From NCBI RefSeq assembly GCF_010894405.1, contig NZ_JAAIYA010000001.1:679065-743064 (forward strand): a stretch of DNA of 64,000 nucleotides, read 5' to 3'. This document shows, one piece after another, positions 16,128-25,713 of the stretch (position 1 is the first letter of the stretch; every line of letters begins with the position of its first letter). The notes beneath the pieces are model-generated. The model made no database searches. It was not told where the DNA came from and saw only the letters and a program-made list of their open reading frames with translations. This DNA comes from Pyxidicoccus caerfyrddinensis. GTDB lineage: Bacteria > Myxococcota > Myxococcia > Myxococcales > Myxococcaceae. A program made the translations under genes and the position numbers.

Positions 16128-17067
16128 GGCGCGTCCCCTTCTCCGCCAGCGCCAGGTGCCAGTGCCATATCGCCCGTGCCCGCTCGACCTGCCGGAGCAC
16201 CGCTTCCGGCGCCATCCGAGCCTCATCCAGCAGCTCATAGCTGATGCCCGCCAGGTGGGGCGCGCGCGGCACCAGCCACTCGAGCAACTCCCACACCGGC
16301 TCCGGCACCGCATGGCTGTGGACGTCCATCAGGAAGCCGTTGTGCGTGTCTCCCCCGGCGATGTGTACCTGCACCACGCGGTCCAACCGCAACCGGCCCA
16401 GTGCCTCGAAGGCGTCGAAGCGGTGGTTCACCGCGTTGCAGTGGAGGTTGTAGAGGTCCAGCAGCAGCCCGCAGCCGGAGCGCTCGACGAAGTCATTGAG
16501 AAAGCCCACCTCATCCCGGCCGCCCTCCGAGGGCAGACCTGGCAGGTACCAGGTGAGGTTCTCCAGCAGGAATGGCACTCCATAGCGCCGGGCCAGCGCC
16601 GCGCCCCTGGGGACGATCAGCTCCAGCGCCTCCTCCGTGAAGGGCAGCGGAAGCGGAGTGCCCACGTTCAGCTCACCGCCGCCGGGAGCTTCCACCGTCA
16701 GGAATCCCAGGTGCTCGCTGTGCCAGGGAAAAGGCCGCAGCGCGTGCAGCGCGTCCAGCAGGTCCAGGTACGCCGTGTTCCACCCATGCGCCGAGCCGAT
16801 GGACAGCCCCAGGCCGTGAACCACGACGGGGACGCCTTCCGTGTCGCGCAGCGCCTGTTCCCAGCGCGCGGGCTGTGGCACCAGCCGGCGCGCGCCGCCG
16901 GAGAACTGCTCGTGGCAGAGGATGTCCGGGCTGAGTTCGAGGAAGTCCACAGCGCCCCGGCACGCCTCGACAGCGGGCGCGCCAGGGATGTACGTGAGCC
17001 CCACGCCCAGCCGGCGGGGCGGAACGAAGTCATCCGGCTTCCAGGTTGAATCCATCCCGCCGGCCAT
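16114..17067 (-). CDS. DUF692 / MNIO multinuclear iron oxidase
   Basis: 317-residue TIM-barrel enzyme of the DUF692 (MNIO) family, which uses two or three iron ions to oxidatively modify Cys or other residues in peptides. Metal-ligand motifs are visible in order: ELSPDILC, VVHGLGLSIGS, PWHSEHLGFL, FLLENLTWYL, LLLDLYNLHCNAVNH and VQVHIAGGDTHNGFLMDVHS. It starts six bases after the stop of a Tat-signal Cys peptide and overlaps the DUF2063 gene, matching the precursor, enzyme, partner order of bufferin-type and related RiPP operons. The N terminus (MAGGMDSTWKPDDFVPPRRL) is normal for the family. Function is known only at family level; the exact modification here is unknown. Confidence 0.9.
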   Translation of the reverse strand: MAGGMDSTWKPDDFVPPRRLGVGLTYIPGAPAVEACRGAVDFLELSPDILCHEQFSGGARRLVPQPARWEQALRDTEGVPVVVHGLGLSIGSAHGWNTAYLDLLDALHALRPFPWHSEHLGFLTVEAPGGGELNVGTPLPLPFTEEALELIVPRGAALARRYGVPFLLENLTWYLPGLPSEGGRDEVGFLNDFVERSGCGLLLDLYNLHCNAVNHRFDAFEALGRLRLDRVVQVHIAGGDTHNGFLMDVHSHAVPEPVWELLEWLVPRAPHLAGISYELLDEARMAPEAVLRQVERARAIWHWHLALAEKGTRHGAA

Positions 17068-17073
17068 GGCGCG

Positions 17074-17469
17074 TCAGAAGCCCGCGGTCCCGAAGTCCTG
17101 CACCAGCGTCACCGGCTCCACCTGGTCGCCCAGGTAACCGGTGTTGAGCACCAGCTCGCGGATGATGCCGCGGTCCTTGAGGATGCCGCCCAGGCCGCAG
17201 TTGGGGCAGCCGCTCGGCTTGATGAGGTCGTCGAGCGCGGCGTGCAGGTCGGCCAGCGTCGGCGGCGACTTGTTGTTGAAGACCACCTTGGTCCGCACCG
17301 CCGCGAGCGGCAGCGTCACGGGCTTGCCGCACAGGCCCGTGGTGGCGGCCTCCGCCTTGCCCACGGTGGCGACAAGGCCCGCCGCGACAGTGCCGGTGAC
17401 CACGGTCTTCATGAAGTTACGGCGGTCCGCCGAGGGCGCGCCCTCGGGCTTCTCGTCATGCTTGTCCAT
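17074..17469 (-). CDS. Tat-signal Cys-containing peptide, candidate MNIO substrate
   Basis: 131 residues from ATG 17469, first gene of a three-gene minus-strand operon. A twin-arginine signal is plain: DRRNFMK at residues 15-21 followed by a hydrophobic VVTGTVAAGLVATVG and AEA cleavage site near 41. The mature part has only three cysteines, C47 in TGLCGKP and C88/C91 in SGCPNCGLGG, the latter a CxxC in a Gly-rich setting. It lacks a described enzyme domain; a ladder of charged helix (TLADLHAALDDLIKP) precedes the CxxC. Because the MNIO enzyme and DUF2063 partner follow immediately, I infer it is their substrate, modified on Cys in the cytoplasm and exported folded by Tat. Known bufferin precursors are shorter and differ in Cys pattern, so this would be a distinct class. 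Confidence 0.75.
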   Translation of the reverse strand: MDKHDEKPEGAPSADRRNFMKTVVTGTVAAGLVATVGKAEAATTGLCGKPVTLPLAAVRTKVVFNNKSPPTLADLHAALDDLIKPSGCPNCGLGGILKDRGIIRELVLNTGYLGDQVEPVTLVQDFGTAGF

Positions 17470-17784
17470 GTTGGCTCCTGTGGTGTTGCGATGGGATACG
17501 ACAGGAGTGCGCTGAAATCTGGTTGCAAATGCGCCCCCCGTCGTTGAACGGCGACCCCGGAAATTCTTCCCCGGATTCGTCGAACGTCCCGCACGCCGCA
17601 CCGCGGCTCGCCCATGCCGGGCGAAGTGTGGCCCGGTGGCCACGGGCTCGTGTCACTCGCGGACCACGGGTGGCATCGACCCGGCCAGCCGCCGGCTCAC
17701 GAGCGCGGGCGGCTCGCCACATTTCGCGCTGGCCCGGGGCCTGCAATCCCCCGGGCACACCCCGAAATCCGAGGCCCTCGTTCC
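17470..17784. other. Divergent intergenic region, 315 bp
   Basis: Separates the candidate RiPP operon (minus) from the VIT/vWA gene (plus). I see no gene, RNA or strong repeat in it. It is GC-rich throughout except for a short stretch near 17500-17525, and should contain promoters for both directions; no metal-responsive operator could be recognised by eye. Confidence 0.5.
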
Positions 17785-20313
17785 ATGCGAGTCCTTCTCG
17801 CCACGCTCTCCGTCTGCCTGCTGTCCCTGACGGCCACCGCGCAGCAGCCGCCGTGTCCCACGCCGCCGTCGCCGCTCAGCCCGGGCGCCATCTCCCAGGG
17901 CACGCTGGTGGCCCGGCTGCGCCAGCACGCGGACGCCACGGGCTGCCCGGACACCGCGCCGCGAACTTTCAGCCTCCAGCACACGGAGGTGGACGCCGAG
18001 GTGAGCGGCTTCCTCGCCTCCGTCACGGTGACGCAGGTCTTCGAGAACCCCTACACGGAGCCGCTGGAAGCGCTCTACGTGTTCCCCCTGCCGGAGAAGG
18101 CGGCGGTGGACGGCATGGAGCTCGTCATCGGCGAGCGCATCATCAAGGGCGTCATCCAGACGCGCGAGCAGGCCCGCGCCACCTACGAGCAGGCGAAGTC
18201 GGAGGGGAAGACGGCGGCGCTGCTGGACCAGGAGCGTCCCAACGTCTTCACCCAGTCCGTCGCCAACATCCTCCCCGGCGAGCGCGTCCGCGTGCGCATC
18301 CACTACGTGGACCGGCTCCCCTACGAGTCCGGCACCTACCGCTTCACGTTCCCCATGGTGGTGGGCCCCCGCTACATGGGTGGCCAGGCCCTGCCCTTCC
18401 GCCAGGGCGAGGGCACGTCCGCGGACACCACCGCCGTGCCCGACGCCAGCCGCATCTCTCCGCCCGTCCTCCCGCCCGAGCTGCGCGAGGGCCATGACAT
18501 CCAGGTCAACGTGCGGCTCGACGCGGGCCTGCCCATCCAGGCGCTGCGCTCCAGCTCGCACCGCGTGGAGGTGGCGCGCGAGGGCCGCGGCCGCGCCCGC
18601 GTGCAGCTGGGCCGCGACGAGCGCATTCCCAACAAGGACTTCACGCTGGAGTACACCGTCGCCGACGCGCTCATCCGCCCCGCCGTCCTCATGCACCGCG
18701 AGCCGGGCGCGGACCACGGCTACTTCCTGGTCATGCTCAACCCGCAGCTCCAGCCCTCCGACAAGGAGGTGGTGCCGCGCGAGCTGTACTTCGTCCTCGA
18801 CACCTCCGGCTCACAGTCGGGCCTGCCCATCGAGAAGTCGAAAGCAATCACGGCCGAGGTGCTCCGCCACCTGAACCTCGAGGACTCGTTCCAGGTGCTC
18901 GACTTCAACACGGTGGTGAAGAAGTTCGCGCCGACGGCGGTGCCCGCCACGCGGGAGAACGTGGAGCGCGCCCTGCCCTACGTCGCCAACTTCTGGGGCG
19001 GTGGCGGCACGGACGTGCGCGCCGCCACGCAGGAGGCCATCGTCCCCGCCAACGACCCGGCCCGGCTGCGCATGGTGCTCTTCATGACGGACGGCCTCAT
19101 CGGCGGAGACGACGACGTGCTCTCCACGCTGCAGGAGCACCTGGGCGAGCAGACGCGCATCTTCACCGCCGGCGTCGGCGAGGGCACCAACCGCTACCTG
19201 ATTGCGAAGATGGCCGAGGTGGGCCGTGGCAGCTCCACCTTCGTCAACCTCCGGCGCCCCGAGGATGAGGTGGCGCGCGAGTTCGAGACGCGCATCCGTG
19301 GCCCGGTGCTCACCTCGCTGCGCACGGAGCTGGACGGCCTGCCGGTGGCGGACGTGTACCCGAAGGTGCTGCCCGACCTGTTCAGCGGCCAGCCGCTGTT
19401 CCTGGTGGGGAAGTTCCACGGCACGGGCGAGGGCGTGCTGCGCATCTCCGGCCGGGTGCGCGGCATGGAGCGCCACTTCGAGGTGCCGGTGAGCTTCCCT
19501 GAAGCCGCCCCGGAGAACTCCGCGCTCCGGAGCCTGTGGGCCCGGCAGCGGATTGAAGAGCTGACCGTCGAAGGCTATCGGGGCGAGTCGCCGGAGGTCG
19601 TGCAGGGCATCACCGCCACCGCGCTCCAGTACGGGTTGATGAGCAAGTACACGTCCTTCGTCGCGGTGGAGCAGGTGGCGCGCACGGCGCCGGGCGGCGA
19701 GTCGGTGAAGGAGCTGGTGCCGGTGCACCTGCCCGAGGGCATGTCCTACGCGGGAGTCTTCGGGGAGCTGAGCCGCGAGGAGATTCCACCGGGAGACCCC
19801 ATCATCAGCGTGCGGGCCCCGCGAGACGCGCGCAGGGTGACGGCCTACTTCCCCTTCGGCCTGGTGAAGCCGCTGACGTTCGATACGGTGACGGGCGGGT
19901 GGCGGGGCCGGTTCCTGGTGCCGCTGTCGGTGAAGGACGGTTACTACGAGGTCGTCATCGCCGCCGAGCTGCCGGATGGACGGGTGCTGCGCCGCGAGGT
20001 GCGCTACCGGCTGGACTCGAAGGGCAACGACTTCGACGTGACGCTCTCCTCGATGGAGCTGGCCCAGGGGGACACGCTGAAGCTGGAGGTGGATGCGGTG
20101 GAGACCACCAAGGAGGTCAGCGTGTACGGCGAGCTGTTCGGCGAGGAGCAGCGCCTGCTGGAGACGAAGGATGGCCTGCGCTTCTCCGGTGAGCTGAAGG
20201 TGCCGTGCGACGCCGCGCCCGGGGAGTACGAGCTGGTCTTCGTGGCTCGGGACCCGGCGGGCAACCGGTTCGAGCGGCGCGAGAAGGTGCGGGTGCACGC
20301 CACGGTGCAGTAG
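17785..20313 (+). CDS. Secreted VIT and von Willebrand A domain protein
   Basis: 842 residues from ATG 17785, where the signal peptide MRVLLATLSVCLLSLTATAQ begins. A VIT domain (about 45-175) shows VDAEVSGFLASVTVTQVFEN and the YVFPLPEKAAVDGMEL strand; a vWA domain follows with the MIDAS motif FVLDTSGSQSG at D339 and the later TDVRAATQEA and FMTDGLIGGD elements. The C-terminal 300 residues are beta-rich. VIT/vWA pairs resemble inter-alpha-trypsin inhibitor heavy chains; in bacteria they are exported proteins of unclear role, perhaps metal-dependent adhesion. The upstream frame to 17614 is spurious. The gene ends at a strong terminator hairpin. Confidence 0.92.
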   Translation: MRVLLATLSVCLLSLTATAQQPPCPTPPSPLSPGAISQGTLVARLRQHADATGCPDTAPRTFSLQHTEVDAEVSGFLASVTVTQVFENPYTEPLEALYVFPLPEKAAVDGMELVIGERIIKGVIQTREQARATYEQAKSEGKTAALLDQERPNVFTQSVANILPGERVRVRIHYVDRLPYESGTYRFTFPMVVGPRYMGGQALPFRQGEGTSADTTAVPDASRISPPVLPPELREGHDIQVNVRLDAGLPIQALRSSSHRVEVAREGRGRARVQLGRDERIPNKDFTLEYTVADALIRPAVLMHREPGADHGYFLVMLNPQLQPSDKEVVPRELYFVLDTSGSQSGLPIEKSKAITAEVLRHLNLEDSFQVLDFNTVVKKFAPTAVPATRENVERALPYVANFWGGGGTDVRAATQEAIVPANDPARLRMVLFMTDGLIGGDDDVLSTLQEHLGEQTRIFTAGVGEGTNRYLIAKMAEVGRGSSTFVNLRRPEDEVAREFETRIRGPVLTSLRTELDGLPVADVYPKVLPDLFSGQPLFLVGKFHGTGEGVLRISGRVRGMERHFEVPVSFPEAAPENSALRSLWARQRIEELTVEGYRGESPEVVQGITATALQYGLMSKYTSFVAVEQVARTAPGGESVKELVPVHLPEGMSYAGVFGELSREEIPPGDPIISVRAPRDARRVTAYFPFGLVKPLTFDTVTGGWRGRFLVPLSVKDGYYEVVIAAELPDGRVLRREVRYRLDSKGNDFDVTLSSMELAQGDTLKLEVDAVETTKEVSVYGELFGEEQRLLETKDGLRFSGELKVPCDAAPGEYELVFVARDPAGNRFERREKVRVHATVQ

Positions 20314-20326
20314 TCGCCCGCTCCGT

Positions 20327-20362
20327 CAGGCCGCCGGCTCCTTCCCTGGGGCCGGCGGCCTG
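20327..20362 (+). terminator. Hairpin terminator after VIT/vWA gene
   Basis: Stem of 12 bp (CAGGCCGCCGGC with GCCGGCGGCCTG) around a 12-base loop, 14 bases past the stop codon. A second smaller hairpin, TCCGGCC with GGCCGGA around 8 bases, follows at 20369-20390, so the next gene very likely has its own promoter in 20391-20435. Confidence 0.7.
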
Positions 20363-20435
20363 CTGACTTCCGGCCGCACCTGTGGCCGGAGGGTGACACG
20401 GAGGGCTGGCCCGCGGTTCGCAATGAGAGGGAGCC

Positions 20436-22115
20436 ATGTCCATCGCGCTCTCCGTCGTCACCGCCGCGGCGCTTGCCGCCACCGTCACCAACACCGAGAC
20501 GGTGCATGACCTGGAAGCCTTCGCCGGTCATGTCGTTGCCTGCACCGAAGGGGGGCTGGAGCTGTTCTCCCCCACCGGCAAGCCCGTCCGGGTGCTCACC
20601 GTGGAGGATGGACTGCCGAGCCACTTCTGCCGCGCGCTGGAGCGCACCGGGGACCAGCTCTTCGCCGCGACGGATGAGGGACTGGTCTCGCTCGACGCCC
20701 GCTTCCAGGTACGGCCCGTGCTGGACGTGCGGTGGCATGCGCTGCCTCCCGCTGACGGCGCGAGCACCGGTGAGTACGAGGCGCGGCTCGGGAAGCTCGC
20801 GGCGTCGCTGCCTCCCGGCTCCACGTACACCGCGCTGTCCACACGCTTCGCGGGCACGGCGGACGGGCGCGTGCTGGAATTGGGCACGGCGCGGATGTGG
20901 CCCGTCCCCGGACCCGTGCGCTTCCTCGCGGAGGAGCGGCGGGGCCTGAAGGTGGGGACCAGCGAGGGCGCGTTCTTCATCGACATCAGCGGGAAGCTGG
21001 CCTCCGCTGTCGACGTGCCCGTGGGCCCGCTGGAGTATGCGCGCACCGCCGGGGGCGAAGTGACGCTCCTCGGCTCGCGGGGCGACGCGAGGACGTGGAA
21101 CGGGGAGCTTCCCGAAAGAGCCCTCGAGCAACCCTCGGAGCTGCCCATGGGTGCCACGTCGATGAGCGGCGCTGCGTGGGTGGGGACGCGCGACTCGGGC
21201 GTGTACCTCCGAGCCGCGGGAAGATGGCAAAGGGTGACGCCCACAGGACAGCTCTGCGGGAACCATGTCACCGCGCTCACCCGGCACCGGGGGCGGCTCG
21301 TGGTGGGGACGTTCGACCGGGGCGTGTGCTGGCAGCGCGACGACGGCCGCTGGCAGTCGTTCCGCACGCCCGCGCTCCCCAGCAACATGGTGCTCGGCGT
21401 TGTCAGTGACGGGGAGCGCCTCTACGTGGCCACGACCTACGGGCTGGGCCTGTACGACGGAAAGGTGTGGACGCAGGTGGCGTATGGCGGGCGCAACCCC
21501 GTGGCGCTCGGAAAGCTCTCGGTGCTCGCGGCCGTGCGGATGGACAGTGGCGTGGCGCTCGTGGACGGGCGTGGCGCCTCCATCGTCGCGACGGGTGGGC
21601 AGACGTTGTCCCTGGTGGAGCGACTGCCCATCCCCGAAGGCTGGAGTGACCACCCCTACGTGGCGGACGGCGCGGGCCGCTTCCTCTGGGTGGCCAGCGA
21701 GGACCGGGGCCTGGTGCGCTGGGATGGCTCGCGGTGGCAGCGCTTCCACGACGGGAGAGACCTCACGGACAACTGGGTGACGGCGCTCGCCACCGACGCG
21801 GAGGGGCGCGCCATCGCTGGCACCTGTCAGGACGGCTTCAGCTACTTCGACGGCTCGCGGTGGACCCGGGTGCGTGAGTCGGAAGGGCTGCCCTCTCGCG
21901 CCATCGTCGCCACGGCGCTCGTGCCAGGGGGCGCGCTCATCGGCACGCTGCTCGGCGCGGCGCACTTCGACGCCACGAAGGGAGTCGTGCGCGCCCTTCC
22001 CCGGCTCGCGGACCCGCGCGTCTACGCCATCCTCGTGGAGGGTGGGTCCGCCCTCTTCGGCACGGAGGGCGGATTGTCCTGGTTGGCCTGGAAGGAAGCT
22101 GCCCTGGAGTCGTAG
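20436..22115 (+). CDS. Secreted beta-propeller protein (two-component-regulator propeller type)
   Basis: 559 residues with an N-terminal signal-like segment (MSIALSVVTAAALAATV). The body is a series of short repeats of the form GLxxYDG...W or VLSVVSDGERLYVATTYGLG, together with WVASEDRGLVRWDGSRWQRF and AIAGTCQDGFSYFDGSRWTR, typical of the sensor propellers attached to hybrid two-component proteins. Here there is no transmembrane helix, kinase or DNA-binding part after the propeller, so it stands alone as a periplasmic or secreted propeller. A ligand-binding role is inferred. Start supported by GAGGGAG just before the ATG. Confidence 0.8.
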   Translation: MSIALSVVTAAALAATVTNTETVHDLEAFAGHVVACTEGGLELFSPTGKPVRVLTVEDGLPSHFCRALERTGDQLFAATDEGLVSLDARFQVRPVLDVRWHALPPADGASTGEYEARLGKLAASLPPGSTYTALSTRFAGTADGRVLELGTARMWPVPGPVRFLAEERRGLKVGTSEGAFFIDISGKLASAVDVPVGPLEYARTAGGEVTLLGSRGDARTWNGELPERALEQPSELPMGATSMSGAAWVGTRDSGVYLRAAGRWQRVTPTGQLCGNHVTALTRHRGRLVVGTFDRGVCWQRDDGRWQSFRTPALPSNMVLGVVSDGERLYVATTYGLGLYDGKVWTQVAYGGRNPVALGKLSVLAAVRMDSGVALVDGRGASIVATGGQTLSLVERLPIPEGWSDHPYVADGAGRFLWVASEDRGLVRWDGSRWQRFHDGRDLTDNWVTALATDAEGRAIAGTCQDGFSYFDGSRWTRVRESEGLPSRAIVATALVPGGALIGTLLGAAHFDATKGVVRALPRLADPRVYAILVEGGSALFGTEGGLSWLAWKEAALES

Positions 22116-22216
22116 CCAGCCGGGCGCCGGGACCGCGCGGACTGGCACATGGCGCGCGGGGCCCTCCATGCCCAGCCTGTAAGACGAATCGCTCTTCCAA
22201 CCCCCGAGCCCCCCGG

Positions 22217-24055
22217 ATGCCCAGCGCCACCCCCATGCGCGACCGTACTCACGCACTGCGGCTGGCCGCGTGGGCCGGGCTCGCGCTCAGCGGCATCCTG
22301 CTGGTGCGCCTGCTGGCGAGAGACCTCCCGAGCGCCGCGAAGGCCACGGGCCTGCTCGGCCCCGTCTTCGCGTTCCTGGCCAACCAACCCTTCGTGCTCC
22401 TGTTCGCCACGGTCGCCGTGGGCTACGCCCTGGGCCGGATCACGCTGTGGCGCTTCAACCTGGGCGCCACCGCGTCCACGCTCATCGTGGGCCTGGGGCT
22501 CAGCCTTTGGGCCAGCCTCCGCGGCGTCACCTTCTCCGTGCCGGACTTCGCCAGCACGCTCTTCTTCAACCTCTTCATGTTCGCCGTGGGCATGAAGGTC
22601 GGCCCCCAGTTCCTCTCCGGCCTGCGGCGCGACGCGCGGGCCTTCATCGTGTTGGGGCTGCTCGTCCCCCTGCTCTCCGCGGGCCTGATGGTGGGCCTGG
22701 GCGCGGTGCTCCACCTCGCCCCGGGGCTTACGCCGGGAATCTTCGCTGGCGCCAACACCGCCACCGCGGGGCTCGGCGCCGCCAAGGACGTATACCTGCG
22801 CGAGCACGCGGGCGACCCCACCGTGCTCGCCAACCTGTCCACCGCGTTCGCCTTCGGCTACTGCGTGAGCCTGGTGCTCTTCGTCTTGATGATGAAGGTC
22901 CTCCCACGCTGGTTCGGACGAGACGTGAAGCGTGAAGCCCGGGCGTACCAGCAAGAGCTCGAAGCAGGAGAGGCGCATCCGCTCCCCGGCACGGCCCTCG
23001 CGCTGGCGCCGGAAGCCGAGTCGCTGGAGGTGCGCGCGTTCCGGCTGGAGAACCCGGAGGGAGAAGGGCAGACGCTCGCGCAGCTGCGGGAGCGCTTCCC
23101 GCGGGTGGCCCTCGAGCGGGTGCAGCGTGGAGGGCAGCCGCTCGACTTGAGTGATTCGCTGCGCCTGCGGCCCGGCGACCTGGTGGTGGTCAGCGGCCCG
23201 CTGGCGGCCATGGTGAAGGCCACCCAGGTGGTGGGTCCCGAGGTCCCGGACGCCGTGCTCCGCGCGGTGGGGTTGGAGACCGTGGAGGTGGTGGCGCAGA
23301 CGGAGCGCTCCGTCGGCAAGCGCGTGGGCGAGCTCATGCGGACGGTGGGGCACGGCTTCTTCCTCAACGCACTCTTCCGCGGCGGCGCGGAGATTCCCCA
23401 CGGCCCCGAGACGGTGGTGCGGCGGGGCGACGTGTTCCGCATCACCGGCAGCCAGCTGCGCATCCACCAGCTCGCGGAAGCGCTGGGCGGCCGCGTGGTG
23501 CGCCCCAGCATGGCGACGGACATCGTCACCCTGGCGCTGGGCCTGTCCGTCGGCGCGTTCCTCGGAACCCTGCCGATTCCGCTCTTCGGCCTGAAGCTGA
23601 GCCTGGGCTCGGCCGTGGGGTTGCTCCTCACCGGCATCGTCCTGTCCACGCTCCGCACCCGAGACCCGCGCCTGGGAGGCCCCTTTCCCGAGCCCGCGCG
23701 GCAGCTCCTGGAGGACCTGGGGCTGAACGTCTTCATCGCCGTCACCGCGCTCAATGCCGGCGCGGGCGTGATTCAGTCCGTCCGCGCCGGGGTGCTCGGG
23801 CCCATCGCCATCGGCACGCTGGTGGCGGGACTGATTCCTCCCGTCATCGGGTGGGTGGTGGGCCAGTACCGCTACCACATGAACGCGGGGCTGCTGGAGG
23901 GCGCCATCGCGGGAGCGCGGTGCAGCAGCCCCGGCCTGCGCACCGCGCAGGAAGACACGGAGAGCACCGTCCCCGCGCTCTCCTATCCGGTGACCTTCGC
24001 CATCAGCAACATCGTGGTGACGCTCGGCTGCTACCTGCTGGCCAGCCTGGATTGA
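22217..24055 (+). CDS. aspT: Aspartate:alanine exchanger (AspT family, AAEx)
   Basis: 612 residues with two blocks of transmembrane helices (about 15-225 and 420-610) around a cytoplasmic segment that carries two TrkA-C/RCK_C-like domains (for example DLSDSLRLRPGDLVVVSGP and TVVRRGDVFRITGSQLRI). This layout is that of the aspartate:alanine antiporter family. The Gly-rich helix LTPGIFAGANTATAGLGAAK and the repeat copy IAGARCSSPGLRTAQEDTES correspond to the family's internal duplication. AspT takes up aspartate and releases alanine electrogenically. Next gene is aspartate 4-decarboxylase, 10 bases downstream, which supplies the alanine, so the assignment is well supported by context. Confidence 0.9.
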   Translation: MPSATPMRDRTHALRLAAWAGLALSGILLVRLLARDLPSAAKATGLLGPVFAFLANQPFVLLFATVAVGYALGRITLWRFNLGATASTLIVGLGLSLWASLRGVTFSVPDFASTLFFNLFMFAVGMKVGPQFLSGLRRDARAFIVLGLLVPLLSAGLMVGLGAVLHLAPGLTPGIFAGANTATAGLGAAKDVYLREHAGDPTVLANLSTAFAFGYCVSLVLFVLMMKVLPRWFGRDVKREARAYQQELEAGEAHPLPGTALALAPEAESLEVRAFRLENPEGEGQTLAQLRERFPRVALERVQRGGQPLDLSDSLRLRPGDLVVVSGPLAAMVKATQVVGPEVPDAVLRAVGLETVEVVAQTERSVGKRVGELMRTVGHGFFLNALFRGGAEIPHGPETVVRRGDVFRITGSQLRIHQLAEALGGRVVRPSMATDIVTLALGLSVGAFLGTLPIPLFGLKLSLGSAVGLLLTGIVLSTLRTRDPRLGGPFPEPARQLLEDLGLNVFIAVTALNAGAGVIQSVRAGVLGPIAIGTLVAGLIPPVIGWVVGQYRYHMNAGLLEGAIAGARCSSPGLRTAQEDTESTVPALSYPVTFAISNIVVTLGCYLLASLD

Positions 24056-24065
24056 GGAGCCCGAC

Positions 24066-25700
24066 ATGCAAGCGCATGAGGCAGAAGACAAGCCGCTCGA
24101 GATGCTCAGCCCCTTCGAGCTGAAGGACCTGCTCATCGAGATTGCCGAGGAGTCCATCCGCACCCGAGCGGCGGTGATGCTGAACGCCGGGCGCGGCAAC
24201 CCGAACTGGATTGCCACCACGCCGCGGGAGTCCTTCTTCCTGCTCGGCTCCTTCGCCATGGCGGAGGCGCGGCGCACCTGGAACGAGCCGGACGTGGGGC
24301 TCGCCGGCATGCCCCACTCGGTGGACATCGCTCAGCGCTTCCAACGCTTCCTGGACGCCTGTCCACCCGGGCCCGGGGTGGAGCTGCTGCGCGGAACGCT
24401 CGAGCTCGGCGTGCGGGAGCTGGGCTTCGAGGCGGACGCGTTCGTCTGGGAGATGGTGGACTCCCTCACCGGTGACAACTACCCCGTGCCGGACCGGATG
24501 CTGGTGCACGCCGAGCGCATCGTCGAGGCCTACCTGGCCAGGGAGCTGTGCGCCGGACGTCCTCCCCCGGGCCGCTTCAAGCTGTTCGCGGTGGAGGGTG
24601 GCACGGCGGCGATGAGCTACCTGTTCCAGTCCCTCTGCGCCAACAAGCTGTTGAACAAGGGCGACACCATCGCCCTGGGCACCCCCATCTTCACCCCATA
24701 CCTGGAGATACCGCACCTGTCCGAGTACCAGTTCAACGTGGTGCCCATCGAGCAGAGCGAGATGGACACGGACGGGAGACACACCTGGCAGTACCCGGAC
24801 GAGGAGATAGACAAGCTCGCGGACCCGCGAATCAAGGCCTTCTTCATCGTCAACCCGGCCAACCCGGGGGCGGTGGCCATCCGTCCCCGGACGCTCGCCC
24901 GCGTGGCGGAGCTGGTCCGCACCCGGCGCCCGGACCTGCTCATCCTCACCGATGACGTCTATGGCACCTTCGTCGAGGGGTTCCGCTCCTTCGCCGCGGA
25001 GCTCCCGCACAACACCCTCCTGGTCTACTCGTACTCGAAGCACTTCGGGTGCACGGGGTGGCGGCTGGGCGTGGTGGCGATGCACGAGCACCACGTCGCC
25101 GACACGCTGCTCTCCCAGCTGCCCGCGGAGACGGCGTCCGAGGTGCACGACCGCTACCGCTCGCTGTCCACCCACCCGGAGAAGCTCCCGTTCATCGACC
25201 GGCTGGTCGCGGACAGCCGCTCGGTCGCGCTGAATCACACCGCGGGGCTTTCACTGCCCCAGCAACAGATGATGATGCTCTTCTCCGCGTTCGCGCTCCT
25301 GGACAAGGACGACGCCTACAAGAAGCGCTGCAGGCAGATCTGCCACGAGCGCCTCGCGGCGCTGTTCCGGGGGCTGGGGGTGGAGCTCAAGCCCAACGAA
25401 CTGGGCACGGCGTACTACCAGACGCTGGACCTCGAGGCCTGGTGCCGCAAGCACATCGGGGAGGACTTCATGGACTACGTGCAGCGGCACCGGGACCCGC
25501 TGGACGTCGTCTTCGCGCTGGCCCGGCGCTACGGCACGGTGCTCCTGAACGGGAGCGGCTTCCATGGGCCACCGTGGTCCGCGCGCGTCTCCCTGGCCAA
25601 CCTCGAGGACGAGGCGTACCCGCAGATAGGACGGCACCTCAAGGAGCTGGTGGAGACCGCCGTCGAGCGGTGGAAGCGAGAGAAGGACCAAGTCCACTGA
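24066..25700 (+). CDS. aspD: Aspartate 4-decarboxylase / aminotransferase
   Basis: 544-residue PLP enzyme, the size of bacterial L-aspartate beta-decarboxylase, which converts aspartate to alanine and CO2 and consumes a proton. Family-specific features are the long N-terminal helical arm before LNAGRGNPNWIATTPRESFF, the VNPANPGAVAIRP motif, LTDDVYGTF and the PLP-lysine in YSYSKHFGCTGWRLG (K325). The ATG at 24066 has a GAGGAG site ahead of it. It lies between the AspT exchanger and an asparaginase, forming an operon in which internal decarboxylation and antiport would build proton-motive force or raise internal pH. Confidence 0.95.
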   Translation: MQAHEAEDKPLEMLSPFELKDLLIEIAEESIRTRAAVMLNAGRGNPNWIATTPRESFFLLGSFAMAEARRTWNEPDVGLAGMPHSVDIAQRFQRFLDACPPGPGVELLRGTLELGVRELGFEADAFVWEMVDSLTGDNYPVPDRMLVHAERIVEAYLARELCAGRPPPGRFKLFAVEGGTAAMSYLFQSLCANKLLNKGDTIALGTPIFTPYLEIPHLSEYQFNVVPIEQSEMDTDGRHTWQYPDEEIDKLADPRIKAFFIVNPANPGAVAIRPRTLARVAELVRTRRPDLLILTDDVYGTFVEGFRSFAAELPHNTLLVYSYSKHFGCTGWRLGVVAMHEHHVADTLLSQLPAETASEVHDRYRSLSTHPEKLPFIDRLVADSRSVALNHTAGLSLPQQQMMMLFSAFALLDKDDAYKKRCRQICHERLAALFRGLGVELKPNELGTAYYQTLDLEAWCRKHIGEDFMDYVQRHRDPLDVVFALARRYGTVLLNGSGFHGPPWSARVSLANLEDEAYPQIGRHLKELVETAVERWKREKDQVH

Positions 25701-25713
25701 GGAGGAGCCTGTC

